A stretch of 64,000 nucleotides of DNA from Chryseobacterium gambrini. GTDB lineage: Bacteria; Bacteroidota; Bacteroidia; Flavobacteriales; Weeksellaceae. The position numbers and the translations under genes were made by a program. Below are positions 61,990-64,000 of the stretch, piece after piece (position 1 is the stretch's first letter; the number at the start of each line of letters is the position of its first letter). The notes beneath the pieces were generated by a model. That model had not been told where the DNA came from. It was given only the letters and a program-made list of their open reading frames with translations, and ran no database searches. The DNA lies in contig NZ_FTOV01000001.1 in the NCBI RefSeq assembly GCF_900156825.1, positions 186,001-250,000 of the forward strand, given 5' to 3'.

Positions 61990-62045
61990 CTGAACTGAAT
62001 AGTACGGAAATTTGCATTATCAGATAACTCTAAAATTTATTAACA

Positions 62046-62267
62046 ATGGAAAATAAACAATTTCAATTCAAGACGAACATCAATTGCGGAGGTTGTATCG
62101 CATCTGTAAAACCGCACTTGGACAAGGCAGAGGGTATCTGCCATTGGGAAGTGGACACTGCCAACAAGGACAAGGTACTTACAGTGAAGTCCGAGGGCAT
62201 TACCGAGCAGGAAGTAATATCGACCGTGCAAAAGGCAGGCTTCAAAATTGAACCTTTGGACGCCTAA
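62046..62267 (+). CDS. Small HMA-domain copper chaperone
   Basis: The 73-residue protein is a single HMA domain: FKTNINCGGCIASVKPHLDK with the CxxC pair (residues 14-17), then VLTVKSEGITEQEVISTVQK and GFKIEPLDA. It probably carries Cu(I) to CopA in the cytoplasm. It has its own regulated promoter region. Confidence 0.87.
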   Translation: MENKQFQFKTNINCGGCIASVKPHLDKAEGICHWEVDTANKDKVLTVKSEGITEQEVISTVQKAGFKIEPLDA

Positions 62268-62452
62268 GCCAACAACTTTTTGAAATGCCCTTTTTCCGAC
62301 CGAATTTTCTATGAGGTTGGGTTGCTGAAAAAGGGCATTTTATCAATTCTGAAAGAAGGCGATAGGTTATTGCGTATATGGCATTATTTTTCCATATAGC
62401 AAAAAAAAGTAAAACGATATAAAAAACCAATCTAATTTGTAACTTTGTTGCG

Positions 62453-62839
62453 TTGAAAAATTATAGAATACATATAGGCATTTCGACATTGTTCTGTTTG
62501 GTTTTCTTTATGATGCCAAGTCAGAGCTATGCCTGTTCCAAAAATTCAACAAAGACCGAGCAGTCTTTCAGCTCAAAGGAGAAATCCAAAAAATCAGAAC
62601 ATAAAAAAGGTTGCAAGAGCAAATCCTGTAAAAAATGCAAAAGTGACAAATGCGGGGGCGGTTGTTCCCACAGCTCTTGCAGGTGCGGTGCTTCAACCAC
62701 TTCCCTAAATGTCCCAACCGTAATCGAATTAAAGGCAAAAAATCACTTAGCAGCAGCTAAAAAGCAAAAATTCGGTTTCAAAGAAGCCTACTATTCTTCG
62801 GGCTTTTTCTCCATTTGGCTACCGCCTAAAATAAGCTAA
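62453..62839 (+). CDS. Cys/Lys-rich exported protein (DUF6660-like tail)
   Basis: The 128-residue protein starts at TTG (62453) and has a signal peptide (to about residue 27, PSQSYAC). The middle is Lys/Cys-rich (KKGCKSKSCKKCKSDKCGGG, then CSHSSCRCG), probably binding Cu or another soft metal. It ends YSSGFFSIWLPPKIS, like GNIWQPPKINT of the protein at 49473. TAACTTTG (62440-62447) is a -7-like box 5 bases before the start. It is likely a periplasmic or surface metal-binding protein. Confidence 0.65.
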   Translation: MKNYRIHIGISTLFCLVFFMMPSQSYACSKNSTKTEQSFSSKEKSKKSEHKKGCKSKSCKKCKSDKCGGGCSHSSCRCGASTTSLNVPTVIELKAKNHLAAAKKQKFGFKEAYYSSGFFSIWLPPKIS

Positions 62840-62976
62840 AACTATGGCCTGATAGCCATAGGTATGTCCTGTCAGAAGCTGTTCCGGCTTTTGCAAATTC
62901 CCTATTTGTATCATTTATTTAAAATTTAAAACAGAAATGGGTTTATCAATCCCCCGTTTCTCAAAATGTAATTATT

Positions 62977-63858
62977 ATGAAATCATTATCAAAAATAGTG
63001 ATGGTAATCGCCGTATTACTATCATCAATAAACGGCTTCGCACAAATCAAGAATGCGAAAACAGAAACCGTAAAAATTTATGGCAATTGTGGTATGTGCA
63101 AAACCACCATCGAAAAAGCAGGTAACGAAAAAAAGGTAGCCAGCGTGGACTGGAACAAAGATACCAAGATGGCTACGCTCACCTATGACGTCGACAAAAC
63201 AAATCAGGATGAAATCCTGAAACGTATCGCTTTGGCTGGTTATGACAGTGAGAAGTTCCGTGCGCCAGATGACGTATATGCTAAACTGGCTGGTTGCTGC
63301 CAGTATGATAGACCCGTGAAGACGGTTGCCAAAAACAAGGAGGCGGGAATGGACATGAATGCCGGACATGGCAATCACGACCATAGCCAAATGGCAGCAC
63401 CCGCTAACAAAGATGCAGCCCAAAACCAATCACAGCTAAAAGCTGTATTTGACAACTACTTTTCAGTGAAAGACGCTTTGATAAAAACCGATGCGGCGAC
63501 CGCATCTGCCAAAGCCGCTGAATTGGCTGCATCCCTTAAAGCAGTCGATATGAATAAGCTATCGGCAGAGGAACATACGGCTTGGATGAAAGTGATGCAG
63601 GACTTAACGGCCAATGCGGAAAGCATTTCAAAATCAAAAGATGTTGCAAAACAAAGAAGTGCTTTTGCGGCACTTTCGGGAAGCATCTACACACTGGCCA
63701 AAGTTTCTAAACAGGACACCCCCGTTTATTACCAGCACTGCCCTATGTACAACGGAGGTAAGGGAGCCAATTGGCTAAGTAAAGAGAATGCCGTTAAAAA
63801 TCCATATTACGGCTCACAGATGCTTACCTGCGGCAGTACAGTTGAAACCATTAAATAA
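62977..63858 (+). CDS. Exported HMA / DUF3347 copper-binding protein
   Basis: The 293-residue protein has a signal peptide (to about residue 22, INGFAQ), an HMA domain (VKIYGNCGMCKTTIEKAG, about residues 31-48, CxxC), a CC-containing spacer (LAGCCQYDRP), a His/Met-rich linker (MDMNAGHGNHDHSQMAA), a DUF3347 domain (SQLKAVFDNYFSVKDALIKT; VAKQRSAFAALSGSIYTLAK) and a C-terminal CusB-like motif YYQHCPMYNGGKGANWLS with NPYYGSQMLTCG. It probably binds Cu(I) in the periplasm. Confidence 0.8.
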   Translation: MKSLSKIVMVIAVLLSSINGFAQIKNAKTETVKIYGNCGMCKTTIEKAGNEKKVASVDWNKDTKMATLTYDVDKTNQDEILKRIALAGYDSEKFRAPDDVYAKLAGCCQYDRPVKTVAKNKEAGMDMNAGHGNHDHSQMAAPANKDAAQNQSQLKAVFDNYFSVKDALIKTDAATASAKAAELAASLKAVDMNKLSAEEHTAWMKVMQDLTANAESISKSKDVAKQRSAFAALSGSIYTLAKVSKQDTPVYYQHCPMYNGGKGANWLSKENAVKNPYYGSQMLTCGSTVETIK

Positions 63859-63872
63859 CAGGTCTGAAAGCT

Positions 63873-64000
63873 ATGGTACAGTACAATGACATGGTGCAGG
63901 CGCTTAAAGACCTAAGACAGCGTGGATACAGTATGGACTTTAGTCTGTTGCCGGACTGCCTGTACTGTGCGTCAAGGAGCCTGAAACTAAAACCGGAGGA
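63873..64000 (+). CDS. PRPP-synthetase-labelled small protein, N-terminal part (runs off window)
   Basis: The frame starts MVQYNDMVQALKDLRQRGYS and continues MDFSLLPDCLYCASRSLKLK to the window edge. It matches the N-terminus of the protein at 48611 (LRQRGYTEDFNLLE) and adds a CxxC (DCLYC). It follows the HMA/DUF3347 gene by 14 bases and is probably in the same operon. No true PRPP-synthetase motif is visible. Confidence 0.7.
   Translation, partial: MVQYNDMVQALKDLRQRGYSMDFSLLPDCLYCASRSLKLKPE

Larger units (their letters stand above)
16545..64000. mobile_element. CTnDOT-type integrative conjugative element (left end and most of body; right end outside)
   Basis: From the integrase at 16790 onward the gene content is that of a Bacteroidetes ICE: IntDOT-type recombinase, DUF932 and HTH accessory genes, traA-traQ, mobA-mobC, RteC and metal-resistance cargo. 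The left boundary is placed between the last chromosomal stop (16539) and the integrase; the exact base is not determined. Base composition changes several times inside: the tra/mob and copper parts are richer in GC, while the defence cassette and Czc/Cad part are AT-rich. No right end or second integrase is seen before 64000. Confidence 0.88.

Noticed and set aside
1..64000. CRISPR arrays, tRNA and rRNA genes
   Set aside because: Read for on both strands; no regular repeat-spacer array, cloverleaf with CCA-end pattern or rRNA-like sequence was found.

Overview
The window looks like the chromosome of a Bacteroidetes bacterium of the Flavobacteriales, most likely Chryseobacterium or a close Weeksellaceae relative. 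Signs of this are the AT-rich genome, promoters with the Bacteroidetes -7 box (TAnnTTTG), weak ribosome binding sites, two proteins with type IX secretion (T9SS) sorting tails, and a CTnDOT-type tra/mob gene set. The assignment rests on recognised families, not on a database search.

Region 1 (1-16539) is ordinary chromosome. It holds the end of uridine kinase, a FtsB/DivIC-like division protein, methylmalonyl-CoA mutase small subunit, a DinB protein, a SAM methyltransferase, an M20 dipeptidase, two T9SS cargo proteins, an SDR, etfB-etfA, a bifunctional nuclease, a nucleoside transporter, and a sigma factor with two partner genes. Many genes end in clear hairpin terminators.

Region 2 (about 16545 to beyond 64000) is a large integrative conjugative element (ICE). 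Its left end carries an IntDOT-type tyrosine integrase (16790-18040) and accessory genes: DUF932, a broken DUF1281-like gene, a degenerate receiver, two small HTH proteins, and a MerR/hydrolase pair with twin palindromic operators. The transfer block follows on the minus strand (traQ to traE, 25600-35096; traD to traA, 40756-42624) and then the plus strand (mobA, mobB, mobC, 43381-47209). traI carries a frameshift. Between traD and traE sits an AT-rich plus-strand defence cassette (35440-40677): an HTH controller, an m5C methyltransferase, a restriction endonuclease, an amino-methyltransferase, and a KwaA/KwaB (Kiwa) pair.

Region 3 (47359-64000) is metal-resistance cargo of the ICE. An AT-rich module has ArsR, a MerT-MerP fusion, Fur, a CzcA-CzcC fusion, CzcB and a CadA-type ATPase. 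RteC and a GC-richer copper module follow: an HMA-AraC regulator, CopA, a copper chaperone, a Cys-rich protein and an HMA-DUF3347 protein. The right end of the ICE is not in the window.

Three signals are not explained by the gene list. (i) A 13-bp motif, GGCAGTGTTTGGC, is arranged with a 20-bp period at five places scattered over the transfer region. (ii) A 40-bp element is duplicated upstream of copA and of the copper chaperone, with identical spacing to a -7-like box; it is a likely operator of the HMA-AraC regulator. (iii) A nested hairpin just before mobA is a candidate oriT.
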